Positions 36,646-47,493 of a stretch of 64,000 bases of DNA are shown piece after piece. Within the stretch, counting starts at the first letter, position 1. Every line of letters starts with the position of its first letter. Made by a program: the position numbers and the translations under genes. The notes under the pieces were generated by a model that was not told where the DNA came from, searched no databases, and was given only the letters and a program-made list of their open reading frames with translations. The DNA comes from Paragyromitra xinjiangensis. Its lineage: Eukaryota > Ascomycota > Pezizomycetes > Pezizales > Discinaceae. Location: the NCBI GenBank assembly GCA_038503065.1, contig JBCAMK010000010.1, positions 1 to 64,000 on the forward strand, read 5' to 3'.

Positions 36646-37674
36646 TACTCTAGCACGGGGAGAGGGTGCTGGCGGCGCCGTCTTGCTTGAAGGGTTTATC
36701 AAACACACGCCAAATAGGTACGCTTTAGCCGATGCCGGGAAAGAATATTACTACTTCCCATCTATGTATTGAACTGGCCTATTGGCATCATATCCGCATC
36801 GCGCTGCCCCTGACATAATGGCTTGCTCCTGAGGCTACCACGTAACAGAACGGATAAGAGTCCCACCATATGTGATGTGTGAATCATAGATCAGAAACAT
36901 AGCTGAAAATCTCGCCGCAGTAACTAGAAGCATGTTGCATACATGTACCTACTGCGTCCTTTGCACAAGCAAAATTTTGCCCGGAAAGTGCTGTGCTTTT
37001 CCAGTGCTCCAAAAATAGTAGCTGTTCGGTAATTATAGAGAAAGCTACCAGGTTTTGGGTGGCAGGAATCAATTTTGACACTAATAGTGCTTCTTTCTTT
37101 TAAACAATAGGTAAGGCATAAGTAATACGGTCAAGATCGTTCGTTTTTGCTGCCTCAACCCTCGACTAATCAAGCAGTCTGGGTGGGCTCGTAAGCAAGC
37201 GTGGGGGCGACGCCTCAAATCGCGAGATATCACTCGGTCCATTCTATTATGTGGTATTAGAAATCGCTAGCTTGCTAATGGAGCTCGATGTGGATACTTA
37301 CTATTGCGCATTGTTGGATATTTCTTCTGAATAGGTTTGAGCTCTGAGACTCGGTCAGAGGTTTCGGGGTCGAGCTCGGGCAAAGGCTCAAGCTGTAGCC
37401 ATCCGCTCTACGTTACCCTGTATCCCACCAAACCCCACTCGGGCCGCATTTTGAGCCTTGCTACCTGCTTGCCTGTACCCCCTGTGCACAGACCTCCGGG
37501 TTCCTCGAATTTGGAGGCCCAGCGAAAACCAGGGTTAGGGTTATTTACTTGTCAAACCCACTGAACCTACTAGTGCTCGACGCCTGCCTATCACCTAGAT
37601 TATCTGCCTTCCTGTCGCCTGCCCATCTCCTATCTACCTCTTACCTACTCACTCGCCTGCCTGCCTGCCAACAT
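36646..37674. other. No gene recognised
   Basis: Only short frames. A pyrimidine-rich, CTGCCTGCC-containing stretch occupies 37580-37675. Confidence 0.35.
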
Positions 37675-37806
37675 CATGGCAACTCCAACAGAAATCTACA
37701 TCTGCAAATATGGGTCTACCCCAATGCTTACCCACGGCAACTATCAGAAATGGAGTGCCAATATTCTCTATCTTCCCCCTGCAGGTTCAATAACCGGCAA
37801 GAAATA
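37675..37806 (+). pseudogene. Fragment resembling a Ty1/Copia gag N-terminus
   Basis: The frame starting MATPTEIYICKYGS continues with LTHGNYQKWSANIL and stops at TAG within 45 codons. Fungal Copia gag proteins commonly start with a similar 'L-x-NY-x-W' passage. The piece is short, ends abruptly and has no flanking repeats I can define. It is a degraded remnant at best, and the family assignment is inference. Confidence 0.3.
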
Positions 37807-37988
37807 GATGCTTGAGATAGACTTCTACCCTAAATGAATTAATTTGGCCTTCACTAATATTTATCAAGGAGGGGCGTAGCACGGAAACAGGTCACTTGGG
37901 TATGTTCCACCAACCTAATCTTTTAAATTCTTAGAAGGCAAATTTCCAAAAATAATCTCGACCCCAAATATTGAACTAACGGCTCGCG

Positions 37989-38484
37989 CTAATCCCAATT
38001 TATATAAAATATCTTAACGGTTGTAGCAAGAAGAACATCCCCCCAATGAAAATGGTGAATCACGCATTTATCGAACGACAGGATTTCAGGACTTCCATGC
38101 TTCTCTTGGAGATGATCCCGACCGCGTCCGTAGAGAGTGGATAGCGTCCTTTCAAGCCTCTGCGGTAATCAGTCAGTAATTGTAGGGTATCATTCGAGTA
38201 CATCCATCTCAGGCCTAGGGTCGCAAAACCCGAAGAGATTTACGCACCGAAAAATCACTGACGCGGTCGAGCGGGCATAGCCATACTGTTGGGGTACCCT
38301 TATCACCGGCGTAGACTAATTTCACAAGGCCCTCGGGTGGAGCACTACTTAAGGGCGTGAGAGACGATTCCTATAGAGTCGCTTAGCTTCATCTCTAGAG
38401 CACTAGTGTTTTTGATAGCGGATTGGGGAAAACTTTTATGTCATAGCTTTTCTCTGTTGGAGCACTCGTATTTTTAGAAGACAT
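37989..38484 (-). CDS. Unrecognised small-protein family, copy F
   Basis: Starts MSSKNTSAPTEKSYDIKV. The middle exon reads SAPPEGLVKLVYAGDKGT, then VWLCPLDRV, with GTGCGT as a possible donor. The last exon, preceded by GATTACCGCAG, reads LSTLYGRGRDHL, then SFDKCVIHHFHWGD and TTVKIFYINWD before TAG. The last exon shows the family signature most completely. First copy of the second group, beyond the NLR. Confidence 0.5.
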
Positions 38485-39072
38485 GTATCTAACGTAAGTA
38501 ATTGATGCTGTCGAGTCAATAGGTATCTTGCACGTTGCTCCTAGGGCAGGTTGTGTCTCGAGTCCTCAAGTGCAAGGCGATGCAAAATTTATTCACGATC
38601 TGCGGCGACGTACCCCGCCCGCCCTATGATCTTGTTAGGGTATCTTATGCACATTGCTTAAAATAGAACAATGCCGCACCCACACATTCATCCGTCGTTC
38701 ATTTAACTCGCAGAAATCTTGAACTCCACACAGATAGATATAGTAAAATTTATTTGTTTTACAAGCAAGGAATGAGATCGGGTATAACTTTTACCCAAGT
38801 TATTCGGGGAAAAGGAAAACTGCTTTGAACGAGTGATTTCTGATGATGCTACAGTAGGACTTAGGAAATATAAGCAAGATGTGCAAGCGGGCGGCAAGGT
38901 CACGGCAGAAGCCGTATCGAGCGTTACAATAATTCCTCCTCGAGAATATTTAGAAGGACAATAGAATAAGCGAAATATATTTCAACATGTCCATCACATT
39001 TTTAAGCGTATCCCTGCGTACCCCAACATTTTTCTTGACCTAACGAGCTAATATCGCCCCTTATTCTGCATC

Positions 39073-39528
39073 CTACCACTTCACAAAGAATTCCTTGGTA
39101 GGCAGGATGGTGAATACTTTATCCCAAAACATATGGGGGATAACACATTTCTCAGCTGACATAATTTTAGCCCGACAACCAGGGATATCCGTGCTGCGTC
39201 CATAAAGGATGCATAGCGTTTTCATCAGCTTCTATAGTACATTCAATAAAAAGGGCATAGAAACGTCAGCAAACACCTCGTTTATGAACAGGGGGTTCAA
39301 GGGACTTTGCATACGGGCCAGGTATCGACTTCGTCAGCAGGACAGAGCCATACTGTTGGAGGATTGCCGCTGCCAACTTGGGTCAACTTCACAAGACCAG
39401 TCGGTGGGCTGCTGGAGAATGATTTCTGCGAGATGGGTCCAAATTAGTCTTTTCTTGAGCGTTGATGTATCTCTGCAAGTGACAGAGTGTAACGGATCAG
39501 GGCCATTGCTCACCACTGAAGCTCCCAT
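39073..39528 (-). CDS. Unrecognised small-protein family, copy G
   Basis: Exon 1 is probably MGASV before GTGAGC. Exon 2 carries SSPPTGLVKLTQVGSGNPP and VWLCPADEVDTW. Exon 3 reads KLMKTLCILYGRSTDIPG, then SAEKCVIPHMFWDKVF and EFFVKW before TAG. It is closest to copies F and H, with the WLCP form in place of the LCP form in copies A-E. Confidence 0.5.
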
Positions 39529-39792
39529 TTTGGGGACCTGAGGTAATTTTATTAGCTGGTTAGATATATCGTGGTTGGTTCTTTTCTGTCGAGTATCGGA
39601 AGCTATTGTAGCATAGGTCTCGAGGTGGTTTTCAAGTGTATGAAGTGGAAGATTGAGTTTCTCTGCGGTGTGCCCCTCGATACGGAATATATAGCAACTT
39701 TTCAGGCAACCATAGGTATACGTTGTCTCGAACCAAACCCAATTAAGCTTAGTGTGTGTTCGCATCACCAAGCCATTGGAGTACTACGGGTG

Positions 39793-40001
39793 TAGGGGAA
39801 AGTCTGTCACCAGGTGGCGGTGCTAGCGGCGGTTCTTGCCTTCACCTCAACACTCTGGGGCTCTTCTTTGTTAAGTAACCTTTAACTTTCTCTATCTCTT
39901 ACCTTCTGTAAGGTTGCTGTAAAATTTTAAGTCTTAAGTTGAGTTGGCGGTCAAGTTTCGTACTGCCAGCACAGCCACCTGGTGACAGACGTTTCCCCAC
40001 C
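39793..40001. repeat. Foldback element (MITE-like), about 209 bp
   Basis: Ends carry inverted copies of GTCTGTCACCAGGTGGC within arms of about 30 bases. The interior is A/T-rich and noncoding. No clear target duplication. Sequence is unrelated to the foldbacks at 14.9 and 36.5 kb. Confidence 0.55.
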
Positions 40002-40538
40002 CCCGAAGCACTTCCATCCATACCACTGAATACAACCAGACCCCACAAAGGGATCTGCCGGGCTTTATCAGGCACAACTATCTAGGATGGAATTGACAAC
40101 AGACAGTTCTTACCAAAGAACCAGACTCGGTAACCCCTGCATATTCCCGAAAATATCTTCACCCTAATTGGCACCCATTAACCGAGGGTGATAACATATC
40201 ATACGGATACTTATGGGTCTTTTGAATATGGGAATTACCGCTTAGTAATACCCCTAGTATACTGGATGTGATGTCACTAAGACAATGGTATGTGCTAGAA
40301 ATATGCTTTTTAATTCATATTCTCCAGCGGTTGCTCCAGAGGATGTTATGGTGAATGCCCAGGAACGGTTCTGTATAGACATCCCTAGAGAGCTTGGAAA
40401 CATGATCTATTTACAGATTGTTTGGCAGTATATTCGGAGCCCGGTCCGGGCGAGAAAATGGACGATAAGGAAATATAGAGATCACCGAGGTAACTCTTCA
40501 GAAGCAATCCAAAGTATCAATTCCTCCCAACCTCCTTT

Positions 40539-41037
40539 TCACATAGAAAGTTTGAACCTCTCCCATCCATCAGAGCCCCAAGTCACGTAAAATAGCTTGT
40601 TAGGAGTAGCCGCGAAAACTTTGGCCCAGTACTTGCGATAAATCCGAAACTTATCTGATGACCAAATTTGAGGTCCATTCCACAAGCGGTCGTCGGAAGT
40701 CCCAGATGCAATATCCCGCCGATAAAGAATGAACATAGTAATCTCAAGCTTCTATTGCATCAAGTCAACGAAGACACATAAAAGGCCTGGCGGATGCCCT
40801 GGCTAGAAAGAGGCGACATTAAGGAAGCTCACATACATCCCAGGTGTCAACTTCATCGGCAGGGCATAACCACGGAGTATCGTTGCAAATCAATTTCACC
40901 AAACCAGGTGGTGGATCACTATAAGAGAACTTTGATCGATCCTATGAAATAGGCCGATTCAGTTTTGTTCTCGACGCCGTTGTATAAGTAGTGGTGAACA
41001 GTGGATGGAGACAAACTATGACAGGTTCCGAGGACAT
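40539..41037 (-). CDS. Unrecognised small-protein family, copy H
   Basis: Starts MSSEPVIVCLHPLF. Exon 2, after TTTCATAG, reads DRSKFSYSDPPPGLVKL, then WLCPADEVDTW before a GTATGT donor. Exon 3, after GATGCAATAG, runs KLEITMFILYRRDI, then SSDKFRIYRKYWAKVFAATP and NKLFYVTW, with a 12-residue tail (GSDGWERFKLSM). The first donor is not fixed. HW has become YW here. Last copy of the group, about 600 bases before spc3 on the other strand. Confidence 0.5.
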
Positions 41038-41630
41038 TGATGCAGCAATCTTGGAGCTAATAGTTTTATCGATTCGAGCAGCGTTGCGACTGGCGGTTGC
41101 GTTTACTCTCCACTTGTAGTGATGTGAAAACTACAGATTAGAGAGGCGGGCTCATGTCAGGCAACCATGCATAGATAATCCTTGCATGCAAGTTGCTCAG
41201 CGGAGTAATGAAACTCAAAGCCACACATGTGACTCGCCTACCCATGGTGAATTTGCAGGATTAAGGCTGACCATATCTTGGCAATGGTGAGTTATTAACA
41301 TCATGAAAAGTCACTCGGCGAAAAAAATCCCTACAGATAGAATCTTTGGCTTATTTTTTAAATCTGGTGTAATAAATCATTATGATTAACAGGAATTCCT
41401 AATTACGATTTCTATTGTAGATCTATCCCCTACGCGAAAGCGCGCATGCACGGATCACACCGTTTCACGACAGAAACAGCCTAGCGCCCGGCACTGCAGC
41501 TGAGCCTCAACCTACAATTGACGACGGTGTCCACAACTGGTCCAACCACTCAAAACAGAAAACATCGTTCTTCCCATGCCTCGGTAGCTTTCGCTGGCAA
41601 GTCAAACTCAACTCGACCCAACTCAACGAA
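41038..41630. other. Intergenic between family copy H and spc3
   Basis: Contains the presumed spc3 promoter; nothing else recognised. Confidence 0.4.
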
Positions 41631-42388
41631 ATGCATTCTTCACTCGTTCGCGTCCAGAACGTATTCGGCTTCTTCACCTCAGTCGCTTTTGTTGTCGCTG
41701 CTTTGGTAGCTTTGTCAACGGTCCTGTTCCCTAACGATCTCTCTTCCGTCAACGTTGGCATTACCAACTTCAAATTGTACGTAGAAACCCGCCGAGCTCT
41801 GAGATACTGCAGCGATGGAAAAGGAATTAATGATAGTTCGCTTTCAGATCAAAAGGGCGCGTCCGACAGTACCATGCCACCAAACCCCAAGAGTTCGCGT
41901 CCATCAACTTCGACCTTCAAGCTGGTACGTGCGCCTCAAGCTCCCTTTGTCTGGGTTGAGAAGCTTACACAAGATTACAGATCTAAGACCTCTATTCAAC
42001 TGGAACACGAAGCAGGTCTTCGCGTACGTTTCCGCCTCATATCCCGGCAAGAAATTCGTACGTTGTCTCCTGCTAGCTCATGGCTTCAAAATCTAGCTAA
42101 CCAAGCTCACTGTTTCAGTCTGAGAATGAAGTTGTGATCTGGGATAAGATCATCACAACCCCAACAAAAGCGAAACTGAACCTCAAGAATCAGAAGCCGA
42201 AATACCGTATCAACGACATTACCAGCAAGATCCCGGCCCGCACGAATTTCACCTTGACTTTTCATTGCAATGTGCAGCCGCATGTTGGTGCGTTGACTTG
42301 GGGCATAAGTGGGGAGTCGGAACCGTTTATGCTACCGGCTGTTGAAGAGAAGAAGCCAAGTAGCAAGTCTGGAAGCGAGAAGGCTTAG
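41631..42388 (+). CDS. spc3: Signal peptidase complex subunit 3
   Basis: Model join(41631..41776, 41848..41924, 41981..42057, 42119..42388), 189 aa; the first three donors are GTACGT. The protein starts MHSSLVRVQNVFGFFTS. One membrane segment lies around residues 12-32, and the rest faces the ER lumen. Conserved passages follow: ASINFDLQADLRPLFNWN, TKQVFAYVSASYP, VVIWDKIITTP and NVQPHVGALTW. SPC3 is a non-catalytic subunit that helps the signal peptidase cleave signal sequences of secreted proteins. Length matches the family (about 180-200). The final ~20 residues are lysine/serine-rich. The gene looks intact and single-copy. Confidence 0.88.
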
Positions 42389-43320
42389 TATATGTATATT
42401 TGCGGAATAGCGATATCCGGGCTCATGATCTGTTGCCCTTAGACTTGTTAGTTTCTGGTTTAGAGAACTGAATTGATTTATTCTCTAATAGCTTTTCTAC
42501 CGTGAAACGTTCACTCGCTAGTGCAGTGAGTGCAATTCGGTCGGTAGTTCTGAAGGCCGATAATTACTAGAACAGCTATCTACCTCGAAGTCTAAGCAGG
42601 AGCTTAGCGGAATTGGGCGGGGAGGGTATCAGCTAATGTAGATATGTCAATGATTACTGGTCCGTTGACTATTCTTGGTATGCCTGTGGGTGTCGTCAAC
42701 TGTACGTGTGACCCGTCGTGTAGAGAACGAGTGAGGTTCCGTGAATCAGTTCATGCAGTCGTTTATCATCTAATATCCTTTCTCACATCCCAACGCATAA
42801 GGTTTCCATGAAAAATCTCTGCATCCTTATCTGAGGGAGGGAACAATGGCTTCACAGGAGCTGATGCGGGGTTTAGGGTTTCATGTATGCATGTTGTGGA
42901 AACTCGAGGTGGGAGTACATCGGTGCGTCACAACGCTTGAGCATTTTCTAATGGGGACTTGAGCTAGCAATACACAAGCACCAACTTCTCCCCCTTTCCC
43001 CTCTTTCATCCATCTAAACAAACATTTAAGGAGACAGGACTTTGGATCAATCTGATACACGATTTATTTAGTTGAAATTTAAGAGTCTGAATTCATCTTT
43101 TTTTAGGTATTCTAAGTCACTAGTTTTCTATCATTGACCCCATTCGCTGAATTCAAAGCCTGATAGCATATTACAACCTCAAAACATCAGACAAACCTAT
43201 CTCAACCCCACAAACTCCATAGCAAAGCTATTCTACAAAAACCCCAATAGGGGCCTGCACAGCTCTCAACCTGAGCGGCAGATCCAAATGCACAGAACCG
43301 ACAACAAACAAAACCGGTCT
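42389..43320. other. No gene recognised
   Basis: Likely 3' end of spc3, then featureless sequence until the frame of the broken gene begins. Confidence 0.4.
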
Positions 43321-44379
43321 CTTCTACGAGGTCCACGCTCATTAGGTCTAGGGGCTCTACCAAGGCTACAAACGCCGCTCACAAGAACTCGACGCCCTTG
43401 AAGAGAAACAGCCTGCGTCGTTGCCTAAAAGCTTAAGTACTACCGATTTCTCGTTCATCAATGACTCGGAGATTTTGACAGCAATCCATGTGTTTCTGCT
43501 TAAGAAGTTTAAACTTACGAATCGGTGTCTAACGGCAAGAGACTACCATCACTCGCACTTCTATATTTCTGAGTTTGTTTTGCTCCGTCTAATCATCGCG
43601 AACCCATCTCTCCTTACTACTGCAATGGCTAGTCCTTCTATCGATGACTTCCTCCACAACACTACTAACGTACGCAATACCGACCTTCGCGATCTCGGAC
43701 TGGATCTTTCATGTCCTTCTCTCAAGCTCATGAAAAGTGCTTGCTTAGATTATTGGGTTACTGAAGCGATGAAAGGTCAGGATAATGTCGAGAGCCAAGG
43801 TAAAGGTAAAAGAAGGGACGGGACAGCCAGATCACTACCAAAAGAATTACATCCTGATAGGTTAGCTTTGTGGAGAGACAACAAAGTAAAGGTTTGCGGG
43901 AAATGGGTTTACAATCCTCCCTCCGAGTTCACCCTTCCTCGAGACGGCTGATCGCAGTTTTCAATGATGATGACCGACTGTTCATTATGGGATGGTCGTA
44001 TATGGGAATGTGTGTTATATGGCCCATGACCTAAGCGGATGAAATCGCCTGAACAGTTAACTGATCGCTGCCTTTAGGGTTAAAACTTCCGAAAGACCAT
44101 CCTTTTTGCGCATGGACCATTCATGATCTTATCGCAAACCTCCTACCTGATGTCTCCAGAGCTTGGGAGATCGGAATGACTGGAGCAGATGTCAAAAGCC
44201 GCATCGATACTATTTTAGTGATGGCAAAGGACGAACCGACCTGCAGGTTGTGGACTGAGATAATTATGGCTTTGATCAACGGGAGGCTTCCAAGAGGGTT
44301 TGACTCTGATTTACCTAGATCTTTTCTTAGGGTCGATGCTGCTTTTTTGAGAAGACTACCGGAGGTTTGGTGGGAGTGA
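43321..44379 (+). pseudogene. Broken gene with two in-frame TAG codons, family unknown
   Basis: One coherent frame reads TGLFYEVHAH, then TAG, V, TAG, and GLYQGYKRRSQELDALEE, continuing through 43421-43951 (DFSFINDSEILTAIHVFLLK, ARDYHHSHFY). After an unresolved intron, a last exon from about 44079 to 44379 (GLKLPKDHPFCAWTIHDL, EVWWE end) resumes. Both TAGs would be CAG before a C-to-T change, i.e. CpA to TpA, the context of repeat-induced point mutation. I do not recognise the protein. If translation starts after the stops, a truncated product remains possible, so pseudogene status is likely but not certain. Confidence 0.45.
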
Positions 44380-44734
44380 TGGGAAAATGTTGCGAGATCG
44401 AGGTCAATTTTTGATCTAAGAATTACTTAAGGTATTGAGTTATGAAAATATATAAACTTTGATAACAATAGGTAGTAGAGTAGTAATTTGCTGCTTCTGG
44501 CTCAGTGAAGAAAAGTTGGCCGCAGAGCGTTAGCAGTTTTGTTTGTTCGTTTTCCCCAGCCAACTAGTACTTAGATCGTATGAGAGTAAATGGTTCCTCA
44601 CCCTCTGGTCTTACCACCGCATTGCTTTCCCCGGCATCTACTGCCCTTAGTCTGGTGTGACAGAATTGTGTCGCTCCTGCTTGTCAGTTATTTCGCTATT
44701 CACAAGGTATCACTCGATGTCACGGCTTGGCAAG

Positions 44735-44925
44735 TGCTGGAGATGCTTCCTAACAGGGTGACCCCTCGGGCGTGGCTTCGGGGTCGGAAATGATTGAGAG
44801 ACAGGTACCCGAGAACTCGGGCACTCGGGCACTTGAGAGAGCTATTTAGATAGGGGCCGTATGCCCACCTAGCAAGCAAGCAATCAAGCCTTCTATTCCT
44901 CCCTACGTGCCCCAATATTGCAACA
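44735..44925 (+). mobile_element. Solo LTR, copy 2 (191 bp) with five-base target duplication
   Basis: Begins TGCTGGAGATGC and ends ATATTGCAACA. The five bases GCAAG occur directly on both sides (44730-44734 and 44926-44930), proving insertion by an integrase-type mechanism. Same family as 11368-11552 and 59776-59933. No internal retroelement part remains, so it arose by recombination between two LTRs. Confidence 0.85.
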
Positions 44926-44930
44926 GCAAG

Positions 44931-46462
44931 CGCAGAATATGTCACGTGCATGGAATTGCGCTTTAGGTCGTTTTCAGTCTCTGTAATACGAAGAGAAATG
45001 GTTTTTGAGGGTATGAGGCTGGCTAGGCTACAGCCCTGGAATTATACCTCCGTTTCTTGTTTTACCTCACGTGGGCTGTCTCCACTTCACCTTGTCTACC
45101 CCCACAATCACTCAACTAGGCGCCAATCATTCAAGCCCTCTGAGCTCCGGTTTGCTACACCTCGCCGGCCTAACTGTATTACAAAATACCTTTCCTTGAT
45201 CTGTCTTGGGATTCTGTTAAACCCAAAATTGAGTAGGGGCCTATACATCGAGGTTGATCACAGCAGTTCTTCAGAATATGGAAGTTGTTCTTCGAGTTTC
45301 GGGGTACCTGCTACGGGAATCAATTCCTGCGCTTAGATTGGTGCGGCACCACATGAAAATTCATCGAGAACTTACTCTCGTAGCAAATAAATACGAGGTT
45401 AGATTTATTTCCCATACTGGTTGTCTGAAAAGACTGTTTTCGACTGCGTGGAACATGGGCTATAGACAAGTAGGGCTTAGGGCCTAGATAATTTCTTTGT
45501 TCCTTTGTTCTACTTGCGATTTCTTCACGTATTGGACTAAGCCAGCCCCCCAAACAACAGCAATTACCGTGCCCTTGAATGTTCACACCACAACTGATCG
45601 CAGAACCTCGGGAATCTATTCTCAACGCCTAGCACTTTTATCCCGCCACCAGCATCCAGAAAAATCATATCTCAAAATGATTCAAATCCCCAAATTACTA
45701 GAGTTAATATCTAGCTCACGCATCGCGCGAACAGCGACTTCATGCTCGCGATGAAATGAAAGACTAAGTAGACTATGATTCCTCGAAAGCTACTAGATGC
45801 TGCCTAGTACGAATAAGTTTTTTTTCCCTCAGACACTTCGAGATACCTTATTAACTCGTAAATAGTATTCAATATGATCACTTCACTGAAGACCATTTCA
45901 CACCGTGGCACAGCACTCAATAAACCTTCTCAGTTTCCCAATATCAACTCCAGAGAGGAGATGATGCGGCTTGCCCAGCAAAATCCATTTTTCTATACAC
46001 TTTGTGGTAGTTGTTGCTGGGTCGTCCTTAATGGGTTGGGTTCAACCTATCACTTGGAGATCTTGGAACTCAACGCCATGAGTAGCAGACCACTCAGGAA
46101 CGTTCACATCTTCCAGTAAAAACAAATTCAACGATCACCATGGCACACCATGGAAAAAAACCCCCCAGCAAAAAAGCAAGAAGAAAAAGAATCGCTAGGA
46201 AGAGAGCGGCAAAGCTGCAGCAGGGGGGCGAGGATGGGGGGAAGTCGTCGAGGCGGGATGGGGGTTGGAGGGGAGGGAAGGAGGGGGATATGGATGGGTG
46301 GGGTGATTTAGAGGGCGGGCTGGGGGAGGATAGGGAGGGGGAGGAGGCGGGGACAGATAGAAAATGGTGGTATGATGCGGTAGATAATATGTTGGGAGTG
46401 GAGGCGGACAGGTTTGTCGCCGGTGTGCGATGAGTATGTAGGTACTCCGATGCAATCAAGAA

Positions 46463-46495
<33 letters not shown>

Positions 46496-47493
46496 ATGAA
46501 GACCTGTTGCACAAGATATCGCCCGAGCGCTGTGTGGTCGAGTCTCGCTGTGAGGATATGAAAATTTTGCAAGCGCATATCCCTACGAGGCATACATTGG
46601 ATTGATCAACGCAACGAAATATAGGGAATATCTCCATATATAGTCCCGTTCCGTCTCCCAAGCCTTTCTAAATTAGCCATCTTGGCTTCCCTTTGACCGA
46701 ATGCCAAACATGACAAATGGCGCAAGTGCTAGCAGCCAAAAGCTAACAGTATTAGGAAGCTTACAATCGCGATTTCCAACATATATTATTATATGAAATT
46801 CGAGTGATTTTCATGACCACGATATTTATTCTTGCTATAGCTGTGGACGCTTAGTCATGCATTGAGTGATACTTTGTGCATCCACAACTCACAGCCCCAT
46901 TGCTGCCTAGACAATTTGGACTCAAAAAGCTTCTTTTCGCTTGTCTAGATATTATTCTTCACTGGTCACTCCGAAATTTCTCTTGCGGTTATCTTATTAT
47001 AATGAGGCTCTGTCAATCTCATCGTGACTAAGCGGCGGCCTCTGTGCTTCTAGAAGCCGTTGACGCCTCAGCAAAAAGGAGCGAAAAAACCTACTCCCGA
47101 TGCCTAGAAAGGATATTAAAAAATCCACTAGCCCTGAAGTTTACTTCGTATGCTATGAGATAGAGGCAATAGGGCTGGGGGTATAGTTGGTGGGGAGATA
47201 GATCTGCCGGAAATTCGCGTCAATTCTGGCTAACCCTGCGGCCTGTAATTGGTAGATGGTAATGATTGCGCCCCCGCTTTTATTACTTCAAAGACCCCAC
47301 TCTATTTCATGACAAGGGCATATCCAAACATAGAATCTTCACACATCCAGTTTAGATCCTCATTTCAATCCAATTTTAAGGTCTGTCGTCTGTTAAAGTG
47401 CCTAACTATAATAGGGCATGACTGACTAGAGGAGTAGTAAAGCAGGTACCAGAAGGACCCTCAACACCCCATCAAGTACCAACAGCAGGCGAC
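44931..47493. other. Mostly empty region with a small basic ORF and a trinucleotide repeat
   Basis: A 97-codon frame at 46140-46433 starts in good context (CCATGG). It is lysine/arginine-rich at its start (KKARRKRIARKRAAK) and glycine/acid-rich after, and could be a small nuclear protein or chance purine-rich sequence. A (CTA)n microsatellite of about ten units lies at 46464-46495. Nothing else supported. Confidence 0.35.

Noticed and set aside
46140..46433. 97-codon basic ORF as a confident gene
   Set aside because: Purine-rich low-complexity DNA easily gives such a frame; no conservation or splice evidence visible.
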